A stretch of 64,000 bases of DNA from Klebsormidium nitens. Lineage: Eukaryota; Streptophyta; Klebsormidiophyceae; Klebsormidiales; Klebsormidiaceae. Under the pieces are notes generated by a model that saw nothing but the letters and a program-made list of their open reading frames with translations, was not told where the DNA came from and searched no databases. The DNA lies in NCBI GenBank assembly GCA_000708835.1, contig DF236958.1:259082-323081 (forward strand). The letters are read 5' to 3'. Both the position numbers and the translations under genes were made by a program. This document shows positions 12,601 through 24,360 of the stretch, one piece after another. Positions within the stretch are counted from its first letter, which is position 1. Every line of letters begins with the position of its first letter.

Positions 12601-13713
12601 TGTACTTCCATCTCATTGCGGGCAGCAGTACGGTCCTAAAAGCACTGTCCTCGGAGCCATTTGAAAATCGATCCGAAGCACTCCCGTCCCCTTGTCTTTG
12701 AATTTATATTCTGCCCTTACCAAAACCCGCACGAGATCAGATCCAGCAACTTTGGCCTGATTCCAGGTTTTGAAAATCGAAATCAGCGACTAAGGCCGAA
12801 GCTTCGGAGTTAGGGTCTATTTCAGCATTCATCTCGTTGTCATTCCTTGTCATTCTGCCTGCTTCGCTTGCTCATTCTGTCCGCCCAACGTATGGGCTGA
12901 GCTCGGCTGCTTGAATTTCGGCAGGTGTCGCTGCTGTACGAGGTGGTGCCGGGGATCCTGTTGAAGGGTGGCAAGGTGAAGAACCCATGGCCCAACGTGG
13001 ATGCCCACAGCGGCGTCTTGTTGCAGTACTACGGCCTCACCGAATCCAAGTGAGAAGACCGCTTTTTTTAAACCGTTGATGTGTCACCTCGCTTCATTGG
13101 CCCCTTCCGTCCTGCAATGTTAGGCGGTTACTCTGAAAGTTTTTATGCAGAGACTCCATGGTCGCCAATCAGCATCCGTTTGCTTCCAAATGAGGGCTGT
13201 CTCCTGACTGCGAGATGATCGTGTCACAGTTGAGGTGTGCGGATCGCTCGGCATACACCTTCCATCTCCTTAAGATGCTTTCTGGGGCGTCTGATGGTGC
13301 GTGATGGAGCAATCGTTTCCCCCCGTTTTTCGTATGTATTGTGCATCTCTTTCATTATTTGATGTTTGTTCCCGGATCTGACTGTTAGTCTCCTGTTTTC
13401 CTTCCCATTTCTGTGACGGTCTTTGCTTGCAATAGCCCCTATTCAGATTGGCTTCTTCACCACCGAAGGCACCAGCAAGCAACAGAATGTTTCGTTTCCT
13501 GCGGACCTTGAAGCCGCTCCTTCATTCTCAGTGGCCATTAACGCTCCCCTCCCTTTTTGCAGCTACTACACTGTACTCTTCGGTGTCTCAAGAGCCATGG
13601 GCGTCCTGTCGCAGCTTGTGTGGGACCGTGCTCTGGGGCTGCCCATCGAGAGGCCAAAGAGCATCACATCAGGATGGATCAAGGACTTCGTGGCAAAGCA
13701 AGGCAAGAAATAG
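6643..13713 (+). CDS. Mitochondrial citrate synthase, complete, 14 exons
   Basis: Citrate synthase condenses acetyl-CoA with oxaloacetate in the first step of the mitochondrial TCA cycle. Exons: 6643-6705, 7014-7070, 7301-7342, 7715-7846, 8531-8644, 8907-8970, 9392-9474, 9617-9666, 10127-10204, 10872-11043, 11703-11894, 12258-12365, 12925-13049, 13563-13713. All phases agree, giving 476 residues, the usual plant length. The first 40 residues are rich in Arg, Ala, Ser and Thr, as in a mitochondrial presequence; a peroxisomal signal is not evident. Family landmarks include [40 protein letters not shown] and [13 protein letters not shown]. The three catalytic residues are present: His about 309 (GPLHG), His about 356 ([15 protein letters not shown]) and Asp about 411 (PNVDAHSG). 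It looks fully functional. Confidence 0.97.
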
Positions 13714-15585
13714 CAACGCTCAAGGGTGGCCTGGTTCGGTAAAGCTCCTACTACAATAAGTAATCATAGGTATTTCAGCAGTTCTGCTCCTACTTAGATT
13801 GCTTTGTTAACAGAAGCCTTTATGGGTTCTATAAGGACAGTAGCTAGGTTCAATTTAGATGCAACATTCGTGTAGCCAAAGATGTCAAGTGTTGGAGTTT
13901 GTGCCAGCAGGCTTGTGGAGAAGTTTCGTCACGTCAATGCATTGATTGCTTTGGTTGTCAGTGGTGTGAGTTGCAGCATTGGCGCAACAAGCCTGACCCA
14001 AGCCTGCTTGCGAAACGTACTTGGTTGATGCCTTTCAGCGATCATTGCTTCATACGGGTGTTTGATGCTTTATTGTCGCATAAGAATATATGCGCAATTA
14101 AGCATATATTATTGCTTTATAATATAATAAAGTTATGATGCAAAGTCGAATTGGCCTCCCATGCAAGCCTTGGCTTCCTGGTTGTGGCTTCGGTTCGAGC
14201 GCATGCGAGTTGAATGCAAAGTTTCTTGTACAGAACGCTCATGACTGACAGCCTTGCATGCATAGCGTAGACATATATCTCAAGTGACACAAAACAGGTG
14301 ACCATGTTGCATGATTGCTACCTTAATTGCTTCGACCGGCGACTATAGCCGCTGAGCTGGATTGAAGCTTCTGTAGACATATGTCAGACGATCCTTCGTG
14401 GGCCGGGTGTTAAGAAGGACTTGGGTATGTTGCCTTAGGATTAACACCTTCTAATATCTCGAAAACACATGGGATGAAGCCCAAGCTATTGACTGATCGA
14501 GGCTCTGAACACCGAATGACCAGCACATGTGGGGGAATGTGGCGGTCTAGTCACTGGAGTCTTGCACCGCGGGTCCAGCATCACGCGGCAGAGCGAGCTT
14601 GAGCGAGCTTCAAGATCTGTAGATTGCCTAAGCTCCAAGATGTAAACTTACCGACTAAGCTCGTTAAAAAACCGTCGGATGTACGGATATTCTAGCTATA
14701 GGATATTTAAGACAATTAAAGTTTGTTCAGCGTAGTTCTCCTATTGTAGTACCTTGAGTATAGTGGGGCACTCTCATGCTATCATTATAGACAACCATGC
14801 GGCCACCTCTCATGCAAACCAACCCGGAGATTCTTGACCCCGGTTCATGTTGGACTGGAGGCCACCTCTTCAGCTTCGTATTGACCACCAACGACGGAAT
14901 ACACTTTGGACTATGTGTTAGTGCTATTCAACCGCAAAAACGATAGGATCACTTTGAGGCGCTATATAGCATTCCTGCTTTTGCTTAACCGGAACTGTTA
15001 ATGCCAGATTCTACAAACTGTGGTTGGACTATGCCGGTCATTGTAGACATTTGGCCTGCCCAGGTATGACAGGCATGAGAGTGGCCGGTTGACAACGTAC
15101 CGGAATCGGCTAATCTTGGCTGCTTGCAAACATGCTAGGTCCAATGTGCATAATTGCAGCTTGATATTGGCAACCCAAGTGATCCTTGAAAATCATGTAG
15201 AAGAAGAGGCTGAGGTGAATGCAAGATCAGTGAGCTTTCTATTATTGAGGTGACTGAAGGGTCAACATCCACCACGTCGTAGTGTCACATCAGGAAGTCA
15301 AGAATATTAGGAATATCCTGCCAGAAAAGTCTTCTATGCTCAGCAATAAGGGCTCTGGCCAAGCCGTTCAGTACACGGCTTTCGGATGTACCCTGCGGAC
15401 GAAGCAATAAACAGTCAGGCAGGCCCAGAATGCCAGGATGAGTCTTGTATCTCGGCAGCTGCCTGCATTGCTAGGCGAGATTGTCGTTCATGCACCACAA
15501 ACGGTATCATGCTTCTCAAAATTCAGCTTGTGCGAGGGCAAAAGAAATGGACGTCACTTCGAAACTACGACTTTTTGCATATGAG
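13714..15585. other. Intergenic region with no gene found
   Basis: About 1.9 kb between the convergent citrate synthase and ARMH3-like genes. It starts with the citrate synthase 3' UTR and includes an AT-rich stretch around 14085-14135. Frames are short and carry no recognisable motif. I see nothing else in it. Confidence 0.5.
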
Positions 15586-18500
15586 CTAACAAGTCACGGC
15601 ATGATGATGGATGTCCGAAATTATGCCCACCTCCGCATAGGCGTGCGCCGCAATTGCCGGCTTTGACTTGAACTTGAGCCCTGCTGTCCCTTTCTTTTGC
15701 ACCCCGGCCATCGCCTGCTGTTCGCTGGGGACCCCCCGGACGCCCATCGCAGCAATCTGTACCTCGTAGTGATTCCGGACGGCGGTTAAGTTCAGCTGCA
15801 CACCAAACGTCCGCCGTCAGGGGGCGAGAATGAGGACAATCAAAGGATCGAGTTCAGCAGAAAACTGGCGTTGTACTAACCATTGTCACGTGCGCATTGA
15901 TGCAGGTGTTCGTGTAAGGAAGTGGAATGAAATCACTTCGAAAGAACGTAAAACGAAGTAGAAAAAGCGACTGGTTTGAACACGGTTGGGCACGCCAGTG
16001 CCAATCATCAGAGACCAAAAACGCTACCTTTCTTAGCATTTACTTGGAAGATCGATGCGGTCGCCGTATCCTTTCCGATCGAGCCTTTCGGAGACTATCG
16101 TTCCGAGATGGCTAAGCATTCGGTCCGTCCGAAGCCGACCCAATGAAGAACAAGCCGGAACGGCCTCTGATCACCGAAAGATGCAAGTACGATGCGACAG
16201 ACTGCCAGAGTCCCAAGCTGCCCGGAACAAGAAGCATTAAAACGATCGAAGACACAGATTGCCAGGGAAAGGAATATTCTTAGCTTCGAGCCAACAAACA
16301 TTCAGCCAGACAAAAGAGCTGCGCGCAGTTTCTCTGCGCCCCTCAACACGCCCCTCACCGTGTACAGACCCAAAACTCTCGGCCGCAAATGAACCCACAA
16401 AGACCATCACCCGCACGTCTAAGCAGAGACCGGCCATTGCCGCCCATCACCCGAGCAACGCTCCTCGGCGACCCTCACCATTTTGAAGTCCCCCGTGAAG
16501 GACGCCCTTTTTTCCCGCCCCGACCGGCCACTCCCTCTCGTCAGGGCCTCCTGCTGCTTCTGTGCGGCTTGCATCAGCTTCTGAAAGACGAGGCAGTTGC
16601 TCATGACACTCGCGTGCAGGGCCTCCACTTCGCCGACCGAACCAAGGATCTCCTGGCCCTCCGCCAGAATGTACTCCAAAATCGCCACAGACTGCAAGCG
16701 AGGAGATCATTTGAAAAGTGAGTTTTGCACTGTGAAGTTCATTGGAGCCCGTGCTGCATTGAATCATTTAGATTTGAGCCTTGCGCCTGAGACCCGGCCG
16801 AGGAGATGAGACTTCTTGGCCCTCCGCCAGGATATACTCCAGAATTGCCACTGACTGCAAGCGAGGAGATATGAGAAGCGCTGAATTTCGCACTACGTGC
16901 TTGATGAGGACCCATGCCGAATGTAAGAATCTGGGAAATTGGCCCTCCACTTCGCCGACCGAGCCGAGGATCTCTTGGCCCTCCGCCAGAATGTACTCCA
17001 AAATCGCCACAGACTGCAAGCAAGAGAATAATTCAAGAAGGGAGTTCTGCACCACAAAGTTCATTGAAGCCCGTGCTGCAATGAATCACTCGGAATTTGG
17101 CCTCAAACGTCAGATCGGCCATAAGAATGAGATCTCTTGGCCCTCTGCCAGGATGTACTCCAAAATCGCCACAGACTGCAAGCGGAAGAGATATCATAAG
17201 CGCTAAATTTTGCACGACAGGCTTTATGAGGACCCATGCCGAATGTACGAATCTAGGAAATTGGCCGTCCACTTCGCCGACCGAGCCGAGGATCTTTTGG
17301 CTCTCCGCCAGGATGTACTCCAAAATTGCCACTGACTGCAAGCGAGGACGTTGACAGAACCCGTGGAAGGAGAACGTGGACCAAATTCGGGCTTTTCGAA
17401 ACCCCACCATTTTGTACCCAGGACTGCGTATAGTATGTAGCTTCTCCCGGCCGCACCGACTTGGGGACCAGCACCTCCCCGGTACCTCCCGCAGACCACA
17501 GTCGTTAGAAGTTCAGGTACAACGTAAGTACCGGGTACGAATTTGACCAAAATCAGGACCCCGGACTCAGCAACCCGGGTGGCGGGCCCACGCGCGGTCG
17601 ACAGGGTACTAAAGCTTGGCAGGGTCTAAAAAGTGCGAATCTGGTCCACATTCTCCTTCCACGCATTCTGACACAGCAAGTTTTGCACTACGAGGATCAT
17701 CAGGGCCCGTGCTCCATTTGGCTTTGGCCTTAAGCTTAGAGTTTTCGGGCAAAAGATTTGCCCCGCCGGGATATACTCCAATATCGCCACAGACTGCAAG
17801 GGAGGAGATTTGCATAGCTTCTTCTGTACAGTTCTACTCTAAAATCGTTATCGGCAGCAAACATTCCAGCTGCAAAGTGAGGCAATCTGCAAAGGGTAAG
17901 GGCTCTCCTTCATAAACCATCTGCCCCCAAGAAGAAACAAATTGGCAGAACGTGTGGTCTTTTGTCACTCGAAACTTGCGTCGCCCCTCTTTGGTCCTTC
18001 TGATGACTTTGATATGCGTAACTTGACAGGCAGTACTCCATGTTATTGGGCTGCTGCATGAAAGGGACAGAGAAGCGCACCACCAAAAAGTTCCATAGAC
18101 TTGCTCGTAAGCCACTAATAAGCAACCATGGGAATAGAAATGATGCAAAGGCACTCCTTCACCTGCGCTGCCAAGTCCGTCACTCCCGGTTTCTGTAGCG
18201 CCGTCACCTCACCCGCCCAGTCGCATATCCGACTCAACACCACCCACAGCCGCCGCCACTCAAACCCTTGCGTGGCCAAACCCTGCGCCCCGCTCGCGGC
18301 TTCCGAAACCACCCCCTCCTGCCCCCTACTGCTGACCACTATCGTCGCAACCACTGCTTCCGCTCTACTGTACAAGTCCGCGTCTACAAAGCTCCCCCGG
18401 GGGGGTAGCGAGAGCACGTCCGTCGCTAGGTCCAGTATTATACTCAGCACGGGCTGCGCTTGGGATTTGACGGAATGGGACCGGGGGGGGAGGGTCGACG

Positions 18501-21500
18501 CGGCGCCCGAGTTGGGAAACGCGGGCAACGCGGCCGCGTCGCATTTCCGGAGAAACTCGATGATGAGCGGCTCTTCGCAGATTACGCGGAGGATCATGAG
18601 GCACGTTTTCGCGCGCAGGACCGCGGCCTGTTGCCCCGCGGACAGCTGGACGCTCTGCCCGTTCTCGGACGTCCGGCGGCTGTCGACGACCAGGGGGAGT
18701 GCCCGGAAGGCGCGCCAGCAGAGGGAGAGGAACGCGCGGAAGGCGCTCATCCAGAGGAAAGAAAGCGACTGGCCGACGGCGGGGGTGGGGGTTTGGGGGT
18801 TCGCGGCTTGGGCCGCTGATTTGCTGGGGTCTTCGGATCGTCGCCAGGCCTGGGAAAAGCGGACGGCAGATATTGAGTACTGGTACAATTAATGATGCGC
18901 ACTCGAAATCTGAAAGTGAGTGGAGATACCGCAGCAGCTCGCGCTGCTTGCTGGATCGAATCGGGGGTCCCTTTTTGCAAGCCTGGAATGTCGGTCGTTT
19001 GTGCAGCGGCATCGGCGTATATTATGGAAGCTCGCTTTTGTGAAGGAAGACAATACAACCCCACTTTCACGATTGTCAACTCTATCCCGAAAAAGATCCG
19101 CAACTTCCAATCGATGTCATGTCAGAGGATCAAAGCACAGACTCGGTGATTTCCTTCCGACTTGTCACAACAAACGTGCAGCTACGAGGTACTTAACGCT
19201 CAAAGGAGATAGTGCAGAAATGAACCCTTACTTGCATGGATTTAAGTACGGGGCTGAGGTGCACTAGGTAGTAGATGAGCACAACCGCTGCGCTCGAGCG
19301 ACACCGCTGCTTGTCGCGGGTGTCGGCCTTGCTGTCGGAAGTAGAAGGATCCTCTTTAGGGGGCGGCGGTCCAGGAGAGCTCGTCGAAGTACCTAGAACC
19401 ACGAAGGTTAGATTCAGCAGAAGAAAGCTGACCAGCCTGGGACGGGTGGGTTCACCTTTGGAGGTTTACGGTGGGTCCGGGTGCGGAGCAGGTGATTTTG
19501 TGGGTTAGGCTTTTAGTGTTCGTGTAGGAGCTTACTTTTGCTAGATCAAAGAGACATCCTGGAAGCGGGGCATGACCGGATCACGAAGCCAATCCAGGCC
19601 GGCAGAAGGGCAGACAGAGAAAGGAAGCGTCTCTATACTGTGACGACGTAGGTGGTCCGGAACAACGTGGTTGTCTAAAACTGATCGGACATGCGATTCA
19701 AGCATCGCGCTCCATCTTGACAGACCTGAAACGAAAAGGAACCTGCAGTACAACCACACGTTTTTTGGGGATTCGGGACACTTGCACAAATCCTCGCTTG
19801 CTGATTGTGCATCTTAAGGATACCGAATACAATATCGTTTTTTTAGCTTGGGTAAGGCCTTCTGAAAATTCTGCGGAGGAAGCATCAAGGAGCTTACCAA
19901 AGAGGCCGCCCATGACACCGCTGCTCCGCCTCGAATCCGTTCCGTTCTGGCCGGCAGCGGCGGGCGGAACGAACCCCGCCGGGAGCAGCAGCGAATGGAC
20001 AGAGTTAAGGAGCGGCATCAGCGGGGCTGCCGGTTGACACAACCGCTCGGAGTAGATGTTGGGGGACTCTTTCCATTGGAGAAGGAGGATGAGAACTAGA
20101 GCGGCGTCAAGTTCGAGCCGGCGGCGGTCGGCAGGGACCCGGGCGGAGAGAGCGGAGACGACCGGGTCGAAGACGTTGCTCACGAAGAAGTAGGCAGCGA
20201 TGGAGTTGGTGTTGACGTTGTCGGTGGCAGTCAGGATGGTGAGATAGAGTCTGCGCACAAAGACAATTTCCAGAGATTACGACAATGTTGTGACGAGATA
20301 TGCTCCCCTTTCAGTGAAAAGAAATAGGCGACTCGACTTGACAATACCTTGGCAATCATTCGGGAGGTCTTAGAAATTTTTCGAAAATAATGTTGGCGCA
20401 TTAGACTCACGGGGTGAGGGTCTCAAAGCGTCACGTTGTCAGTTGATAGATCATTTGAAGCTGCTTGCTGAGCTGTGAAGAACTCCTGAACGTCAGCCAC
20501 TGCCTTCGAGGCTGTTTGGAACCTAGCCACTCGTTGTAGAACAAAGGAAAAGGTCGCCGACCAGAAGCAGCCTACCACGTCATCGTGCCAGCAGCTGCGA
20601 GACAAACCATGTCGAGCACAACATGTATTCATTGTATGAACACTGCCGATGCCCACAACCGGAAAACTATGTATCATCAGCGTTTGAATGCATCCACGAA
20701 ATGATATTTTGGCAGGCCTGAAGAGCAAAGTAATCATCACGACAGGCATGTAAGCATAGATGTGTGCAATGACTTCGAAAAATGTTGAAGCCTACCTCAG
20801 CACTAGTACCTTGACCGTCACCGGTGCGTCTTGTCGAGCAAGAAGATCTGCACTTTCCCCGATGAGCTTGCGGAAGAAGCTGTCAGCAAGGTCCGCAGAA
20901 CCGGCTACCAGTGTGATGATTGTGAATCCCTGCAACCAAAGCAAACAGAAACTGTCACTGAAACTCAAGGGGGCAACTAAGAAGACCGGTGAAACTGGGA
21001 TCGCTACAGCCTGGCATGATATGAAGCAACATCAAAACTCGTCCATGCATCCTGAAGGAAGCAAGACGGCTAGCATAGAGTCCAACTGAGAAGAATCAGA
21101 GACCCCCCCCAGAAGAAAGTTTGTTCCGTCTGTGTAACATGCTTCCCTTCTCATAATATCTTGAGGGACTCCCCAGACAACCACAACCAGCTCGCTTCTT
21201 GTCAGCAGTCCCCTAAAACAATCGAAGCATGCCCCACCTGTTCATTGAAGCGCTTTCGAAAGATCTCCCTCAGCAGGATGGAGCTGGTTTCCAGAGCATG
21301 AGCCACCCGTATAAAATTATCATCCCCCAGGTACCTGCACAGAACCTCCGGAGATGAGTGTAGAATGGAATGATCTCAAGCTGAACGAGACAAAAGGACA
21401 AGGAGGCTTAGTCAAATGGCAAGCCTCCGAGCTTCAACCAAAGCAAAAAGTCCACACTGCTATCGGGAACCATGAGCAAGTTGCTTCAATCATTCTCGCA

Positions 21501-22336
21501 CACATGGCTTCCACAAGCAGGTTGAAAAATGGGTCAAAAAGGAATCTTTCCTAAGTTTCTGTCCCCTCGCAGCTACCACCATGCAGAGAAAACTTACCTC
21601 ACACAGGCTGAAAAGAGGTCATTGACGGTGTGTTTCAGCGGTCCAACAAGACGATCTTCAGGCTCGCTAGCAACGCACTTGGCGAGGTAAAGTTCATTCA
21701 CCTAACACATCACAAAAACAAAGAGTTCAGAATTTGTTGGGACCAAAAATCTGCCCGGCGAATGATGCAATCACTTCTGGTGTAATTGAGCATGTAATGA
21801 AGGAAAGCTTTGAAGGAGCTGGTATCATGCAAGTCTCAGCTGAAGGTCTACAAGGAATGCTGAGAACGATTGCTAAGGATGTACTGGATACACAAGCTGT
21901 CCGTACAGTGGGTCCAAGTTTTGTTATAAGAGCAGACACATCTATGTGCAGTGCGTTTCAAAAGCAAGCATGGCATTGATTCAACTGGACTCAAGTAATG
22001 CTACACGCCGCACACTGAGGAAACAGCCTGCAAGACCGCCGCAAACTGAGGAAACAGCCTGCAAGACCACCCCAAAGGCAGAGTAGCAAGCGGTAGACTC
22101 TCACACAACACATTTGCAGAGGTGGGGAAGAGCAGCATGGTCACCTTCAGCAGCAGAAGCTCGTCCCAGAATCTCTGCAAAGAAGCCCTGCCAGCGATGC
22201 CTTGCTCCCGTGCTAGCTGGACAGGACTACTTAACGCAAAGATGTCTTCATAGATTGCCACAAACTTCTCCCTCATGGCAGGTTTCAAACTGGAGCTTGT
22301 GCGCTGCAGTATGGGAGACGCGTCAGGTGCCGCCAT
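15586..22336 (-). CDS. ARMH3-like (DUF1741, C10orf76-type) armadillo-like protein
   Basis: Exons on the minus strand: 22145-22336, 21598-21701, 21238-21334, 20796-20929, about 19898-20250, 19232-19392, 18163-18849, 16479-16691, 15586-15795. The order of motifs follows animal ARMH3 as I remember it: REKFVAIYEDIF and FWDELLLLKV near the start; VNELYLAKC; RVAHALETSSILLREIF; RLYLTILTATDNVNTNSIAA; ELDAALVLILLLQWKE; LRAKTCLMILRVICEEP; PVLSIILDLATDVL; FEWRRLWVVLSRICDWAGE; then LNLTAVRNHYEVQ near the end. In animals ARMH3 works at the Golgi with GBF1 and PI4KB. The end of the fifth exon and a possible exon between 19393 and 19897 are unresolved, and a segment conserved in animals seems missing there. 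The C terminus is shorter than the animal one. Confidence 0.75.
16626..17342 (-). repeat. 322-base tandem repeat carrying copies of an ARMH3-like exon
   Basis: Full copies of the exon front (encoding SVAILEYILAEGQEILGSVG) end at 16698, 17020 and 17342, exactly 322 bases apart. Truncated copies ending in the same acceptor region occur at 16811-16861 and 17131-17182, 321 bases apart. Intervening blocks are shared too (cccgtgctgc..atgaatca, gaggacccatgccgaatgta). Each copy keeps its gcttgcag acceptor. Only the copy nearest the next exon (16479-16691) continues into the rest of the coding sequence and a donor; the others run into non-coding DNA and look like decayed exons inside the intron. Confidence 0.85.
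17668..17804 (-). repeat. Diverged sixth copy of the exon repeat
   Basis: This segment resembles the 322-base unit: gttttgcactacgagg...gcccgtgctcc followed by gggatatactccaatatcgccacagactgcaag. It is more diverged than the tandem copies and its reading frame is lost after about 11 codons, so it is probably an older duplicate within the same intron. Confidence 0.6.
22012..22066. repeat. 31-base direct duplication in the first ARMH3-like intron
   Basis: The string actgaggaaacagcctgcaa followed by gacc occurs at 22012-22035 and again at 22043-22066. It is a recent-looking local tandem duplication. Confidence 0.8.
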
Positions 22337-22968
22337 CGCACCCCCAACACAGGCACACCACTTACGTTCCTATTTCTCTCAGCATCGATCACCCGGACTG
22401 CATCTTACGGTGCAATCTGGCGCACACATCGCACATCCTACGAAAGCAAAAAGCTCAAAGCCTGGTTGAACTTTCAGAAAACGCTCTCATCGTGCTACAG
22501 GATTTACAAGTTTTTAGCTAAAGACTAAATTCTTCAGTATAGAGGTTGAAGAAGGGGCGCGAACTGTGGCCCTGGCATATGCCAGCTAGCGCCAATCTGC
22601 AACAGCACAGAAGAAACACGATACGGTATTTTGCCCCTCGAAATCCATAGCTAGAGCATAAGATCACTTATAGCATGGTCGTATACAGGACCACGATTGG
22701 GTCTTATATTGCTTGCTTGAGATCGGCTAAACACCGACAACGATAGGTTTCTTCCGGTCGAAATCTGTACTCATTTCAGCTAGCTCTGAAAGTGTCCCCC
22801 GGGGGCCCACACAGCTCCTTATGGGTGAGTATGAAAATTAAAATGAAGCTGTGCCATGGATCCAAAATCTTATCACAACTTGTGTGATCGGATATGTGCG
22901 TCAAACAATAGGATTCGTGTGCAACTCCACAGTGCCAGTTCGGGCTCGCCCGCATTCGTTTTCTGAAA
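22337..22968. other. Upstream region of the ARMH3-like gene
   Basis: About 630 bases between the predicted ARMH3-like start codon and the left end of the transposon-like element. It should hold the minus-strand promoter and 5' UTR. No gene, TATA box or repeat was recognised. Confidence 0.4.
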
Positions 22969-24180
22969 CAGTGAGGCGTTTTACATGGAGGTTAAAGTCC
23001 CGACGGTAAGTCAAATTTCGGACTTACCACGACTTGCCTTTTTGGCATGCCATTTTCATTCCGTTCTGTGTGCTCCCCAAATGCGCGCGAGCGTACGCGT
23101 TATTGAAAATGGGCGACAGCCCACGAAATGGATGCCCCCAATGCCACCGTACGACGTGGCAAATGCATAGGCGACTGTTTGCTAGGGGCCGTCGGCTATG
23201 TGACCGCTTTATTACCCTAAGAGATCCACCAATTCTGTGCGCGAGGGGATTCCGGCCGGCCCCTTTTCCAGAAAGTTCCCAGGGGCATTGTAAACAAACT
23301 GTACGACTTTGCCAATCGACTTCCAGTGCGAGTGATCGGCAAAGCCGCAAAGGCATTGTTGGCACCAAGTTTCCGTACAGAGGTTTTCTACCAATTTGTC
23401 GTATTATGCAAACAAAGTAGGTCGGCCGACGGTCGCAGACCCTCCGATGAAAGTTCGCACGTTTGTCAAAGTGTCGCAGGCCGTCGCCTGGATTTCCAGC
23501 CCGTGCCAGGGGGTACAACCGTCGCCTCGGAACGTTCCGGCCGATTTTGTGTCAAATGGTAATATCCTGATCATCCGGACTAAAACTTGCACAACAAAAT
23601 CCGACGGTCTAAATCCGCTCGGCGCTGAAATAAATCGATCAAATGGCATGCCAGGTGCAGCACAGTGTGCTGCCAGTCTAGTTAACATGGTGGCGACTTA
23701 CCGTGGTAAGTCGAGTTTACCGACGGTAAAGTAGGCCCCAATTTTAACTCATCGAAATCGATGAGGCAAGTCGTGGTAAGTCGTGGTACCGTACCAATTG
23801 TCCGGTTGGGCAACAATTAAGTATTTTTTGACTTGCCCAAAAATCTGAATTGAAAATAAATTCCAATTAAGGATTTGCAGATCATTTTGCCCCGTAAAAA
23901 AACAAAATAAATGCATAAATGAAGCTGTCCAAAATCCCTGAGATACGAAATTAATTATTGGGCAAAATTCTGCCCAACCGGACAATTGGTACGGTAACTC
24001 CGAAATGAGTGCGGATTTGCCGTCGATCGGGACTTACCATCGACTTACCTTCGGACCATGTAAATCGCGGATTGCGGAGAGCCCACGGTAAGTCGGGGCG
24101 GTACTTGCCAAGTCGCGAGAGTGCCCGGTAAGTTACCATTTACCGTCGGCAACTCACTCTCCATGTAAAACGCCTCACTG
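22969..24180. mobile_element. 1.2-kb non-autonomous DNA-transposon-like element with 22-base TIRs
   Basis: The left end at 22969-22990 starts cagtgaggcgttttacatgg. The right end at 24159-24180 is its perfect 22-base reverse complement. Inward of the ends, both sides carry related cgacggtaa / ttaccgtcg and gacttacc / ggtaagtc subrepeats. There is no transposase-like frame. Ends beginning CAGTG are seen in some hAT elements, but the flanks (ttctgaaa left, aattaagt right) are not a matching 8-base duplication, so the class is open. The right end lies about 180 bases before the start codon of the next gene. Confidence 0.8.
23788..23995. mobile_element. Nested 208-base inverted-repeat element inside the larger one
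   Basis: The left arm 23788-23812 (starting accgtaccaattgtccggtt) and right arm 23971-23995 are perfect 25-base reverse complements. The interior is AT-rich and differs in composition from the GC-rich host element. This fits a MITE inserted within the larger element, though it could also be an internal palindrome of it. Confidence 0.7.
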
Positions 24181-24360
24181 AATTAAGTTCTGCCAGGTTC
24201 TGCTCAGAAATTTGAAACTTCCCAGGATTGTGCTTTTGCAGCGATCGATCTTTTGGGACGTTTAGAAAGTGCTTTTGCAACAGCTCTAGTCAGAAAGCTT
24301 TATTCTTCCTACATTCAGGAGGTGTGTGTTTGGGCGCGGCCAGTTCTGCATGTGCCCCCC

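Noticed and set aside
18128-18892. 254-codon plus-strand open frame
   Set aside because: It is the antisense shadow of the large ARMH3-like exon, which matches the family on the minus strand.
23024-23518. 164-codon minus-strand frame within the transposon-like element
   Set aside because: No transposase-like motif; it overlaps repeated taccgtcg/gacttacc words, so it is probably accidental.
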